Source: a virus. Taken from it: a stretch of 64,000 nucleotides of DNA. The stretch's first letter is position 1, and each line of letters opens with the position of its first letter. Location of the stretch: positions 26,726 through 90,725 of IMG/VR virus record IMGVR_UViG_3300032220_001356; one strand, written 5' to 3'. The notes beneath the pieces were generated by a model. It saw only the letters and a list, made by a program, of their open reading frames with translations, was not told where the DNA came from and searched no databases. The translations under genes and the position numbers were made by a program. Positions 16,585 to 24,794 of this stretch are shown here, piece by piece.

Positions 16585-16640
16585 AAATTTTTTTCATAAT
16601 AATATATGATATTATAAAAAAAATAACAAAGAGAAAATAA

Positions 16641-17561
16641 ATGATTTTAGTTACTGGTGGCTCTGGAATGGTTGGAAAAGCTTTAATGCAATCTATTCCA
16701 GATGCTTTTTATATATCTTCTGACAATTGTAATTTAACAAGCGAAAACGACACCAAATATATGTTTAAGCACTTAAAGCCAACGAAGGTAATCCATCTTG
16801 CTGCAAAAGTCGGTGGTGTAAAAGCAAACATGGAACAACTTGGTGAATTTTATACAGATAACATAAGAATTAATACAAACGTTTTACACTATTCTATGGT
16901 TTATAAAGTTGAAAAAGTTCTTTCCCTATTAAGTACCTGTATATACCCAGATAATGTCACATATCCTCTTACAGAAGAACAAATACATAATGGGCCACCA
17001 CACGAATCTAATTTTGCTTATGCATATGCAAAAAGAATGATTGATATTCAATCAAGAGCATATAGAAAGCAATATGGCTGCAATTTTATTACTGCTGTGC
17101 CAAACAATTTATTTGGAGAGGATGATAATTTTGATTTAAATAACTCTCATGTTATTCCTGCAATTATTAGAAAAATGTATGAAGCAAAACAAAAAAATGA
17201 AGATGTTGTTTTGTGGGGGGATGGAACTCCGTTGCGTGAATTTACATATTCAAAAGATTTGGCACAAACATTGATGTTTCTTCTTGATAACTATGATGGT
17301 GAAAATCCAATTAATGTTGGAAACACTAACAATTACTCAATTAAGCAAATTGCAGAATTAATAGCATTAAAATTAAAATATAAAGGAAATATTATTTGGG
17401 ACACTTCCAAGCCAAGTGGGCAGTTTAAAAAACCTTCTGATAATTCAAAATTAATTGAACTTGGATTTGATAAAAATGGTTATACTAATATAGATATTGC
17501 CTTGACAAATACTTGTAATTGGTTTACATTAAATTATCCAAATATTAGAGGAATTAAATGA
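16641..17561 (+). CDS. fcl: GDP-L-fucose synthase
   Basis: A 306-residue GDP-4-keto-6-deoxy-mannose 3,5-epimerase/4-reductase (Fcl, WcaG), which makes GDP-L-fucose. The NADP-binding loop is GGSGMVG (residues 6-12). All the active-site residues that I recall from the E. coli enzyme are present at a constant offset of nine: Ser98, Cys100, Tyr127, Lys131 and His170. The signatures KVGGVKANM and FGEDDNFDL are also typical. It starts after a 56-base gap with a weak A/G-rich ribosome site (AAAGAGAAA), and the gene order fcl-gmd follows with 4 bases overlap. It supplies the donor for the GT10 enzyme at 7916-8842. Confidence 0.95.
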   Translation: MILVTGGSGMVGKALMQSIPDAFYISSDNCNLTSENDTKYMFKHLKPTKVIHLAAKVGGVKANMEQLGEFYTDNIRINTNVLHYSMVYKVEKVLSLLSTCIYPDNVTYPLTEEQIHNGPPHESNFAYAYAKRMIDIQSRAYRKQYGCNFITAVPNNLFGEDDNFDLNNSHVIPAIIRKMYEAKQKNEDVVLWGDGTPLREFTYSKDLAQTLMFLLDNYDGENPINVGNTNNYSIKQIAELIALKLKYKGNIIWDTSKPSGQFKKPSDNSKLIELGFDKNGYTNIDIALTNTCNWFTLNYPNIRGIK

Positions 17562-18538
17562 AAACTGCGCTAATAACAGGCGTAACGGGACAAGATGGTT
17601 CCTATTTAGCAGAATTATTATTATCTAAAAACTACAAAGTTATTGGTCTTAAAAGAAGAACATCTTTGTTGTGTACAGATAGAATTGATAAATTTTACAA
17701 TCATCCAAATTTTGTACTTGAATATTTTGAATTAGATGACCCATCTTGCATGTATAGAATTTTAAGCAAATATAAACCCGATGAAGTTTATAATCTTGCT
17801 GCTCAATCGCACGTTAGAGTATCGTTTGATATTCCACAAAGTACGATTAATACAATTGTGATGGGCACTTTAAATCTTGTTGAAGCAGTACGAAATGTAT
17901 GTCCACATGCAAAATTTTATCAAGCATCTTCATCTGAAATGTTTGGAGACAATCCAAATTTTCCCTATACTGAAGAAAGTAAGTTAACGCCAGCATCACC
18001 ATATGCAAATGCAAAAGTATTTGCTCATAATTTAATGCGTAATTATAGAATGTCTTACAATATGTTCGCTTGTTCTGGTATTTTATTTAATCACGAATCT
18101 CCAAGGAGAGGCGAAACATTTGTAACAAGAAAAATTACTTTAGCAGCAGCAAAAATTAAATTTGGGCTACAAGATAAATTGTATTTAGGAAACTTAGATG
18201 CTGTAAGAGATTGGGGATTTGCTGGCGATTATGTCGAAGCAATGTGGCTTATGTTACAACAAGAAAAAGCCGACGACTACGTAATCGCAACTGGCAAAGC
18301 ATATTCGGTTAGAGAGTTTTTAAACTTAGTTTTTGAGCACGCCGAATTGACAGTACAAAAATATGTCGAAACTGATACAAGGTTGTTTAGACCACATGAA
18401 GTTCCATTTCTTTTGGGTGATTCTACAAAAGCACAAAATTTACTAAACTGGAAACCAAAAACAGATTTAAAAACATTAGCTACCATGATGTATGAAGAAG
18501 ACTTTAATAATATAAAAAAACAAATGGATAAAAAATGA
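17558..18538 (+). CDS. gmd: GDP-mannose 4,6-dehydratase
   Basis: A 326-residue dehydratase that turns GDP-mannose into GDP-4-keto-6-deoxy-mannose, the first step to GDP-L-fucose. The N-terminus TGVTGQDGSYLAELLL is diagnostic for Gmd. Catalytic residues are visible as SSSEMFG (Ser125, Glu127) and YANAK (Tyr149, Lys153). NHESPRRGETFVTRKIT, another hallmark, is complete. The protein is slightly shorter than E. coli Gmd, mainly at the C-terminus. GAGGA precedes the start. The enzyme depends on host GDP-mannose, since no mannose-activating gene is seen in the window. Confidence 0.96.
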   Translation: MKTALITGVTGQDGSYLAELLLSKNYKVIGLKRRTSLLCTDRIDKFYNHPNFVLEYFELDDPSCMYRILSKYKPDEVYNLAAQSHVRVSFDIPQSTINTIVMGTLNLVEAVRNVCPHAKFYQASSSEMFGDNPNFPYTEESKLTPASPYANAKVFAHNLMRNYRMSYNMFACSGILFNHESPRRGETFVTRKITLAAAKIKFGLQDKLYLGNLDAVRDWGFAGDYVEAMWLMLQQEKADDYVIATGKAYSVREFLNLVFEHAELTVQKYVETDTRLFRPHEVPFLLGDSTKAQNLLNWKPKTDLKTLATMMYEEDFNNIKKQMDKK

Positions 18539-19368
18539 AAAAAATTGGTATAGTTGGTAATGGTTTTGTGGGTAATGCAATATATCAAAATTTAAAAAAT
18601 TCTTGTAATGTTAAAGTATACGATATTGATAAAAATAGATGCTTTAATCAATTAGATGAAATTTATAAATGTGAAATCATATTTGTATGCTTACCAACGC
18701 CTATGATTAGTAGCGAAGGTGGAAAATGTAATTTAAGTATAATAAACAATTTCTTTCAAAATGTACCTAAATTTTGTAAATCTTTATTTGTTATAAAATC
18801 AACCGTACCTATTGGCACTACTAAACAAATAAAAGAAACAAGAAAAGATTTGATTATTTGCCATAATCCAGAGTTTTTAACCGCAATAAATGCAGTAGAA
18901 GATTTTAAAAATTCAGATAGGAATATAATAGGCGGTGACGAAAACGAAGTTAAACCACTTTATGATTTGTTTATTGATATGTTTCCAAATTCAAAAATTT
19001 TAGTCGTTAGTTCAAATGAATCAGAAACTATAAAATATTTTTCTAACACATTTTTAGCAACAAAAGTTGCATTTTTTAACATTATGCACGATATTAGTGT
19101 AAAATATGATATGAATTATCTTTCTCTAGTTGAAGGTGTTTGTAGCGATAATAGGATAGGGCACTCACATTCAAGAGTCCCCGGACCAGATGGAGATAAG
19201 GGTTTTGGTGGTTCTTGTTTTCCAAAAGATATAAACTCATTAATATATATTTTGAAAGAAAATAATGTTAATTATCAAATATTTAATGATATTTGGAATT
19301 ATAATAAAAGTATAAGAAAAAATTGGGATTGGTCAAACAATCCTTCTGCCGTTAATAATAAGGAGTAA
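18535..19368 (+). CDS. Short UDP-glucose/GDP-mannose 6-dehydrogenase-like protein
   Basis: A 277-residue protein with the N-terminal NAD domain (IGIVGNGFVGNAI) and the central domain of nucleotide-sugar 6-dehydrogenases. The catalytic cysteine is Cys228 in GFGGSCFPKD, and the STVPIGTT and HNPEFLTA motifs are intact. The usual C-terminal substrate-binding domain (family length about 400-450 residues) is missing: the protein ends soon after the central domain. It could still be active on its own substrate, or depend on a host partner. It overlaps gmd by 4 bases and closes the cassette. An exact substrate cannot be given. Confidence 0.82.
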   Translation: MKKIGIVGNGFVGNAIYQNLKNSCNVKVYDIDKNRCFNQLDEIYKCEIIFVCLPTPMISSEGGKCNLSIINNFFQNVPKFCKSLFVIKSTVPIGTTKQIKETRKDLIICHNPEFLTAINAVEDFKNSDRNIIGGDENEVKPLYDLFIDMFPNSKILVVSSNESETIKYFSNTFLATKVAFFNIMHDISVKYDMNYLSLVEGVCSDNRIGHSHSRVPGPDGDKGFGGSCFPKDINSLIYILKENNVNYQIFNDIWNYNKSIRKNWDWSNNPSAVNNKE

Positions 19369-19370
19369 AA

Positions 19371-19547
19371 ATGCAACTTTCAAATCAAGCAGTAGGTGCC
19401 CTCATGTTGGCACTTCAAAAGTCACTTATGGAACAAGCAGATATCGTTCCAATGTTAAAAGATTTTGTGTTCATAACATCAGAAGATGGTCTTGTCGTTA
19501 CCAACCCACCAGTTGTACAATTTGAACAACCATCAGTAGATGAATAA
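19371..19547 (+). CDS. Small conserved phage-type protein
   Basis: A 58-residue protein starting MQLSNQAVGALMLALQKSL, directly behind a strong AAGGAG Shine-Dalgarno. The sequence (an amphipathic N-terminal helix, then DIVPMLKDF and a short strand region) resembles small proteins that I associate with marine T4-like phages next to the late sigma gene, but I cannot name a function. The stop overlaps the next ATG (TAATG), so it is translationally coupled to the zinc-ribbon gene. The composition is no longer cassette-like, which suggests that the phage core resumes here. Confidence 0.8.
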   Translation: MQLSNQAVGALMLALQKSLMEQADIVPMLKDFVFITSEDGLVVTNPPVVQFEQPSVDE

Positions 19548-19807
19548 TGCCAAGATATTCTTACATTTGTCAGCAATGTGAGAATCAAGTAGAAGCCTTT
19601 CATCCAAGCGATGAAAGGCTTTCTTTTTGTGACAAATGCGAAACCGATTCTCTTAAAAAAGTTCTCTCAATCCCAACAATTATTAAAAATAATAGTGTTA
19701 ATCCCTCGACAAATCGCAAAACAGGGGATATAGTAAAAGAGAAAATAGAAGAATTTAGACAAAATCTAAAAGAACAAAAACAGGAATTGTTGGATAAGAA
19801 GATATGA
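19547..19807 (+). CDS. FmdB-type zinc ribbon protein
   Basis: An 86-residue protein whose first 40 residues form an FmdB-family zinc ribbon: MPRYSYICQQCE with Cys8 and Cys11, then Cys28 and Cys31 in FCDKCE. The tail is charged and probably helical. FmdB-like ribbons occur in many phages and bacteria as putative regulators, without a fixed role. Here it sits two genes before the gp55-like sigma factor, so a link with transcription is possible but not shown. Overlaps the membrane protein gene by 4 bases. Confidence 0.85.
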   Translation: MPRYSYICQQCENQVEAFHPSDERLSFCDKCETDSLKKVLSIPTIIKNNSVNPSTNRKTGDIVKEKIEEFRQNLKEQKQELLDKKI

Positions 19808-20127
19808 CATTAGTAGCAATATTTTTTATAACGTTATTTGTAACATCCAATGCAATTTTAGTTTGGTATATTAAGAGATTATTAAACATCATTAACGATA
19901 CTACTGAAGGTATAGAAGATATGAAGTTAGCTATTGCTAATTTCTCAGAACACTTGCAAAGCATTTATAAGCAAGAAACTTATTATGGTGAACCAACAAT
20001 AGAAAGATTGATTGCTCACTCAAAGATGCTAGTTAAAGAAATGGACCAGTTCGTTAAGGTATTTTTAGTCTCTGATCCAAAAGTAGAACAAATGGAAACA
20101 GAGAATAATGAAGAAGAAACAAAATAA
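19804..20127 (+). CDS. Small membrane-anchored protein of unknown function
   Basis: A 107-residue protein with one N-terminal hydrophobic segment (about residues 3-25, VAIFFITLFVTSNAILVWYI), then a helical, likely coiled-coil region and an acidic C-terminus (ENNEEETK). This suggests a single-pass inner-membrane protein. It overlaps the zinc-ribbon gene by 4 bases and the late sigma gene by 20 bases, so expression is coupled with transcription genes. No catalytic motif seen. Confidence 0.75.
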   Translation: MTLVAIFFITLFVTSNAILVWYIKRLLNIINDTTEGIEDMKLAIANFSEHLQSIYKQETYYGEPTIERLIAHSKMLVKEMDQFVKVFLVSDPKVEQMETENNEEETK

Positions 20128-20791
20128 TAGTAACTATTTTACTAAAGAACACGAACAAGCAATGATTGATTATGTCAACAATAGTGACAAAAAGATCAGA
20201 ACACAATTATACATAGATTTTATCGAACCAGCATTTAACGAAATGGTTGATAAAATTGTCTTCACATACAAGTTTACTACTCTACCTAATATTGATAATT
20301 TAAGACAAGAGTGCAAAATTTGGTTAATTACAATATTAGATAAGTATGATCCAACTTCTGGATCTAAAGCATTTTCTTATTTTTCCGTTATCACAAAAAA
20401 TTGGTTTATTCACAAAGTTAAAAAGACCACAGAGCAAACCAAGAGAGAAGTTGATTTTGAAGAAATAATAAAGTCTTGCAATCACGACTCATTAGTTGTT
20501 GAAAATCCCTATCTTTCAAACAGAGAAAATGAAGAATTTTGGCTTCATTTGTGGGACGAGATAGAAAGATGGGATGAACTAGAACTTAAACCAAACGAAA
20601 AGAAAGTAATTGAAGCAATAAAAATACTTCTTAAAGAACCAGATATTATTGAAATATTTAATAAAAAAGCAATCTATTTATATTTAAGAGAAATAACTGG
20701 TTTAAATACCAAACAAATAGTCAACAATCTTAATCGTATCAGAATAAGATATAAAGACTTTAAAAACGATTGGGATAAAGGTGTCTATTAA
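20108..20791 (+). CDS. Late-transcription sigma factor, gp55-like
   Basis: A 227-residue sigma-70-related protein matching T4 gp55-type late sigma factors. The central region FSYFSVITKNWFIHKVKK is a sigma region-2-like core, preceded by RQECKIWLITILDKYDP. The C-terminus (LREITGLNTKQIVNNLNRIRIRYKDF) is a DNA- or clamp-interacting helical segment, as in phage late sigma proteins. gp55 directs host RNA polymerase to late promoters with a TATAAATA box; one such box lies at 22199, just downstream. The start overlaps the previous gene; no other in-frame ATG fits better. Confidence 0.88.
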   Translation: MKKKQNNSNYFTKEHEQAMIDYVNNSDKKIRTQLYIDFIEPAFNEMVDKIVFTYKFTTLPNIDNLRQECKIWLITILDKYDPTSGSKAFSYFSVITKNWFIHKVKKTTEQTKREVDFEEIIKSCNHDSLVVENPYLSNRENEEFWLHLWDEIERWDELELKPNEKKVIEAIKILLKEPDIIEIFNKKAIYLYLREITGLNTKQIVNNLNRIRIRYKDFKNDWDKGVY

Positions 20792-20793
20792 TA

Positions 20794-22203
20794 ATGCCGC
20801 AAGATAAAACTATTATTAAAGTTCCTTCTATTGCTTACACACAAGTTGTTCCAAATATCGCAAACAATGTAAGCGAACTTTTGTACAACGAAGGAATCTA
20901 TATTAATAGACAATCTTTGTCTGCTTTATATCCCAAGTCTGTTGTAAGAATATATAAAAATGTAAATAATCCAAAAAAGATTTATCTTTTATCAAAAGAC
21001 ACTTCATTAATGGATGCAATTTCAAATGCCACAAAGTCTGGAACTAGATCCACAGAAAATGAAATCATAGCCAATCCTTCATATCAGCAATATGTTTCTA
21101 CTGATGAAGAACAATTGGTAAAATATTCTAAGTTTACTCAACCATCAAATATTACAACATTAGATTTTACTAATTCTTCACTAAATGGAAAGCAAGTAAA
21201 CTTTTATGTGTTGTCCGCAGAATCTTACGTTTCGCTATATCAAACGTTGTCTGGAGAAGTTGTAAGACAAGTTCTTGAAGATTCTGGAGAGTATAGAACA
21301 TTAAATGGTCTTTTAAGAAATTCAGATGTTCCATTGAATCAATTGGTGAACTATGATGAAACAACATACAGCTATTTGCTTAAATCAAAATCGATTGTAA
21401 CTGATTTTAGTGAAAACAGCAGTAGCGCACAAAGTAAGCTTGCATCTGTATTTAATGCATCATTGTATGCATACTGGCAAGAGTCTGGTTCATTTAGCAA
21501 ACTTAAGCCATTAACAGAATATGAAATTTCACTTTACAAAACTAAAAATATCACTTCTGCAAGGGCAATTGATTTTTCTCAATATGTAGATAAAAAGTAT
21601 GATAGCATATGGACACAGAAAGTAGATAATGAAATAGCCTATGCAGGACCAAATTCCGTAAATGATTCGTATGTAATATCTGCATACGATACGTATGCTG
21701 AGTCTTGGTTCACATTTAGATATAATCCAACGTTTGTGACTTTCCCAGATTCTAACTCAATTGAATACTTGTATGGTAAAAATTTGTTTTTCTTAAAACA
21801 AGATTCTATTATTGGAGAAAGCTCTAATAATAGACAACTATTCAAGATGTTTGGCGATGAAAGCACAATTAGTTTTGATAGATATTATCGTTCCGGTGAT
21901 ACAACTGAAGTGTATGGTGCATTTAGACAGAACACATATGAAATTTTTGATTCTTCCTATATACTAGACTTAACTTCTTCCTCTACTACAGACATTTACA
22001 AATACGCAAATAGCATAAGAAATACACAAATTTCTAATTTAAGAAACAGCGATTTATCTACAATATATGTTTTGAAAAATACGTATGATTATACCCAATT
22101 TGGGTTTGTTCCAGACAATCCAGAACAAGTTGTTTACGAAATAGAACTTGATGAAGAATTGGAAATACAAAATGGTGCTTTTGCTGTTGTAGAAATATTA
22201 TAA
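20794..22203 (+). CDS. Probable virion/baseplate structural protein
   Basis: A 469-residue protein with no recognised enzymatic motif, rich in Ser, Tyr, Asn and Asp and probably beta-rich, like phage structural proteins. It starts 2 bases after the late sigma gene and opens the block of virion genes. Its place before the hub and wedge genes suggests a baseplate component. T4 has gp53 just before gp5, but I see no convincing gp53 similarity, so I leave it unnamed. A late-promoter-like box overlaps its stop codon. Confidence 0.6.
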   Translation: MPQDKTIIKVPSIAYTQVVPNIANNVSELLYNEGIYINRQSLSALYPKSVVRIYKNVNNPKKIYLLSKDTSLMDAISNATKSGTRSTENEIIANPSYQQYVSTDEEQLVKYSKFTQPSNITTLDFTNSSLNGKQVNFYVLSAESYVSLYQTLSGEVVRQVLEDSGEYRTLNGLLRNSDVPLNQLVNYDETTYSYLLKSKSIVTDFSENSSSAQSKLASVFNASLYAYWQESGSFSKLKPLTEYEISLYKTKNITSARAIDFSQYVDKKYDSIWTQKVDNEIAYAGPNSVNDSYVISAYDTYAESWFTFRYNPTFVTFPDSNSIEYLYGKNLFFLKQDSIIGESSNNRQLFKMFGDESTISFDRYYRSGDTTEVYGAFRQNTYEIFDSSYILDLTSSSTTDIYKYANSIRNTQISNLRNSDLSTIYVLKNTYDYTQFGFVPDNPEQVVYEIELDEELEIQNGAFAVVEIL

Positions 22204-22206
22204 ATA
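22199..22206 (+). promoter_or_regulatory. Candidate late promoter box TATAAATA
   Basis: An exact match to the T4 late promoter -10 element, placed between genes and 13 bases before the ATG at 22220; it includes the stop codon of the preceding gene. The phage encodes a gp55-like sigma factor. In this A/T-rich DNA the octamer also occurs inside genes (for example 28473 and 45002), so position is the main support. Initiation would leave a very short leader. Confidence 0.4.
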
Positions 22207-22219
22207 TCTATTTACTTAT

Positions 22220-22513
22220 ATGAACAAGACAGAAAAATATATTTCAAAAGCAATTTCAAATATTGAAAAAGACAGAGAAGTTACAACAGAATTGTTGAAC
22301 GATGTTATGTCTTATATTGGCTCTGATCGTTCAAAACATGCAGAAGTTGGACACGTAACTGCCAAATATATTGAATCTTTGCAACGCTCAAACGAACAAC
22401 TAGTAAAGTTAGTTACTATTATGGCAAAAAAAGAAGATTCAATATATGGTGATTTAAGCGATGACGATAAAACAAGCATTTATGATAAGTTGAATAACAA
22501 AGAGGAATACTAA
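22220..22513 (+). CDS. Small helical hypothetical protein
   Basis: A 97-residue, charged and strongly helical protein without cysteine. The middle (VGHVTAKYIESLQRSNEQLVKL) has heptad-like spacing, so oligomerisation by coiled coil is plausible. It has no membrane segment. It follows a candidate late promoter and its stop overlaps the next start by one base, coupling it with the hub gene. It could be a baseplate chaperone or assembly factor; this is guesswork from position only. Not recognised as a named family. Confidence 0.65.
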   Translation: MNKTEKYISKAISNIEKDREVTTELLNDVMSYIGSDRSKHAEVGHVTAKYIESLQRSNEQLVKLVTIMAKKEDSIYGDLSDDDKTSIYDKLNNKEEY

Positions 22514-23835
22514 TGGCTAATATTCCTCTTACGCTTAATTATGTTGTGGATCAGACCGCACCAGAATTAGAAGATCCGTTATTAAGAACGGAAACTAGAA
22601 AACAATTATCTAAAGCTGCAATTAGAGTTAATAATCAAAGAAACTTTTTAGATAAAAAAACATATAATGCAGTTGTAGTGCAAGTCTTCGACGCAGGCTT
22701 ACCAGCAGAACAAGGCACTACATTAAGAAACATATTTGAAAAAGTGGCCGCTTTTTTCCCACCAAATGGAAATATATCAGACAATCCTATTCAATGTAGA
22801 GCAATTGTACCAGACTTACATGATTCCGTAGTACCAATTCCAGATATAATTGACCTTCCCAGTATATCAGTTTCTGGTCCATATCAAAAGTTTTTGAATT
22901 TAGTTCCTATTTTTTATGCTCCTGCCAATTCTTTTAATATTGTCGATTTAAACGTTGGTAGTATAATTGAAGTTGAGTTTAATGATAACAATTATAATGA
23001 AGGAAGAATAATAAAAGTTTTAAAATCGGCAGTTGTTAATCCCCCAACTCCTATTCCTTCTACACCTCCATCTCCTGTACCGGGTTCTGGTGGTTCGACC
23101 GGCGGCGGACCATCTTTACCCGGAACCCCAGCGCCATATAGCGGTACTCCACAAGCAACCAACTGCAATGAAGCTATACAAGAATTGTTTGATTTAATCG
23201 CTTCTCATGAATCTGGCGGTAGTTATGATGCGATGAATAGAGGTGCTTGTAAAGATTGTTCTGGTACTGGCGGTGCTCCTAGATGGTTAGTTAAAGGTGG
23301 TTCAAATAATGCAGGATCGGGACCGGGAAATCAAACAGGGCCACTTTCTACAAGAACAATACAAAATATAAGATATTGGCAAAGTCTTCCTCTCCCTTCT
23401 GAAACAATATTACATGCAACTACGCATAGACTTTTTGCTGCCGGTAAATATCAAATCATTATAGGTACAATGGGCCAATTTTTAAAATATTTGAAAGTTC
23501 CAGAAGACAGCCAACAAATATTTGATCCTACTTTTCAAGAGCAATTTAAAGATTTTATTTTAAAATCTGCTAGACCATCCGTTGGCAATTATGTGTTTAG
23601 TAGAAATAACGATTTAATAAAAGCAGCTTTAGAATTAGCTAAAGAGTTTGCTTCGATTGGCGTTCCAACAAACACACAAAGAAAAGCAAAAATTAATGGA
23701 AAATCTGTTATAATAAATCTTACAAAAGGCGATTCTTACTACAAAGGAGTAGGAAATAATAAAGCAGCTACGTCACCAGACGAAATAATGGCACTTTTAC
23801 AAAACGCCAGAAATCGATGCGCCCCTAATCCATAA
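22513..23835 (+). CDS. gp5-like baseplate hub protein with peptidoglycan-cutting domain
   Basis: A 440-residue protein in two parts. Residues 1-180 look like the OB-fold hub domain of T4 gp5-type proteins (Ile/Pro/Val-rich, with IPDIIDLPSISVSGPY and VGSIIEVEF). Residues 181-217 are a Pro/Gly/Ser linker. Residues 218-440 look like a lysozyme/muramidase domain with Glu233 in IASHESGG as likely catalytic acid, AAGKYQIIIGTM as the second signature and a QQIFDPTFQEQF segment. The domain lacks a normal T4 lysozyme pattern. It would open the cell wall during tail contraction. The C-terminal beta-helix of gp5 is absent; the next gene may supply it. Confidence 0.72.
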   Translation: MANIPLTLNYVVDQTAPELEDPLLRTETRKQLSKAAIRVNNQRNFLDKKTYNAVVVQVFDAGLPAEQGTTLRNIFEKVAAFFPPNGNISDNPIQCRAIVPDLHDSVVPIPDIIDLPSISVSGPYQKFLNLVPIFYAPANSFNIVDLNVGSIIEVEFNDNNYNEGRIIKVLKSAVVNPPTPIPSTPPSPVPGSGGSTGGGPSLPGTPAPYSGTPQATNCNEAIQELFDLIASHESGGSYDAMNRGACKDCSGTGGAPRWLVKGGSNNAGSGPGNQTGPLSTRTIQNIRYWQSLPLPSETILHATTHRLFAAGKYQIIIGTMGQFLKYLKVPEDSQQIFDPTFQEQFKDFILKSARPSVGNYVFSRNNDLIKAALELAKEFASIGVPTNTQRKAKINGKSVIINLTKGDSYYKGVGNNKAATSPDEIMALLQNARNRCAPNP

Positions 23836-23851
23836 CCTTAATAATTAAATC

Positions 23852-24787
23852 ATGAGTACAAACGACAGCAACAATCCATTTAAGCCAAGTATCATAAAAA
23901 GCAAACTATATGGTCAATTAGAACCAAATATAAAAGCTTCTGATTCTGGTGTTGGAAATAAACCACAGCAAGAATCAAAGTTTATTTACTCTCGCGCAGG
24001 TAATGAATCTGTATTGGGTGGTGGAGATAGAAACGCTTATATAGTTTTTGGTTCCGATAGACCAGATAGTACAATAAGTGGTTATGGTGGCGAAGGTGGG
24101 ACACAATGCAACACGATAGATATTGTTGTTGGTAGAGGTTCGGCAGTAGCGCCAGCACTAGACCCAGCAGATAATATACCTCCATTATATATCTCAAATA
24201 ACTTTGTTTTAGATGCAGCAAGAGTGTATATAAGTCAAAAAACAGACGTAGATACAAATTTTGGTTTGGTTGATGGTAAAGTTGGAAATTCAAAAGCTAA
24301 ATCTGCAATCGCACTAAAAGCAGATGGTTTAAGATTTATTGCAAGAGATGGTATCAAGTTTGTTACAAAAACAGACCTTAAAAATTCAGCAGGAAAAGAT
24401 GTTGATAATCATTATGGAATTGATTTAATCGCAAACAACGACGATTCGAACTTGCAACAAATGGTTCTTGGAAATAGTCTCGCTTCTTGTTTAGAAGAAT
24501 TGATTACAGAAATCGATAAGCTTCAAAATAGAGTTGGTGAATTTATTGATCAACAACAAATATTTAATGACAAAATTGCAAATCACACACATTATAGTCT
24601 AGGACTTGTCGAAGAAACTACAATAAGCCCTCAATTAGCTGTTCAAAATGGCCTGTTAAAAGTAAAGAAGTTTTTAAGTTTTGATGTTGGATACTATCTT
24701 CAAAAAACAAACTTTATTTATTTAATCAACAAATATTTGCAAAACGGCAAATCTTCCATTTTAAGCAAATACAACAGAGTTAACTAA
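23852..24787 (+). CDS. Virion structural protein, possible central spike component
   Basis: A 311-residue protein directly after the hub gene. Its N-terminus is disordered-looking (NDSNNPFKPSII); the middle contains regular short strands (IALKADGLRFIARDGIKFVT) like beta-prism or spike folds. Near residue 245 an NHTHYS segment offers an HxH metal site, as seen at the tip region of several phage fibre and spike proteins. Since the hub protein lacks a gp5-type C-terminal beta-helix, this could be a separate spike piece. No enzymatic motif. Confidence in virion role comes mainly from context. Confidence 0.55.
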   Translation: MSTNDSNNPFKPSIIKSKLYGQLEPNIKASDSGVGNKPQQESKFIYSRAGNESVLGGGDRNAYIVFGSDRPDSTISGYGGEGGTQCNTIDIVVGRGSAVAPALDPADNIPPLYISNNFVLDAARVYISQKTDVDTNFGLVDGKVGNSKAKSAIALKADGLRFIARDGIKFVTKTDLKNSAGKDVDNHYGIDLIANNDDSNLQQMVLGNSLASCLEELITEIDKLQNRVGEFIDQQQIFNDKIANHTHYSLGLVEETTISPQLAVQNGLLKVKKFLSFDVGYYLQKTNFIYLINKYLQNGKSSILSKYNRVN

Positions 24788-24794
24788 TTAAAAT

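Noticed and set aside
16585-16640. Promoter or terminator in the only gap of the glycan cassette
   Set aside because: There is a 7-bp A/T inverted repeat (16599-16605 with 16609-16615) and TATTAT-like hexamers, but no matching -35 box and no G/C stem.
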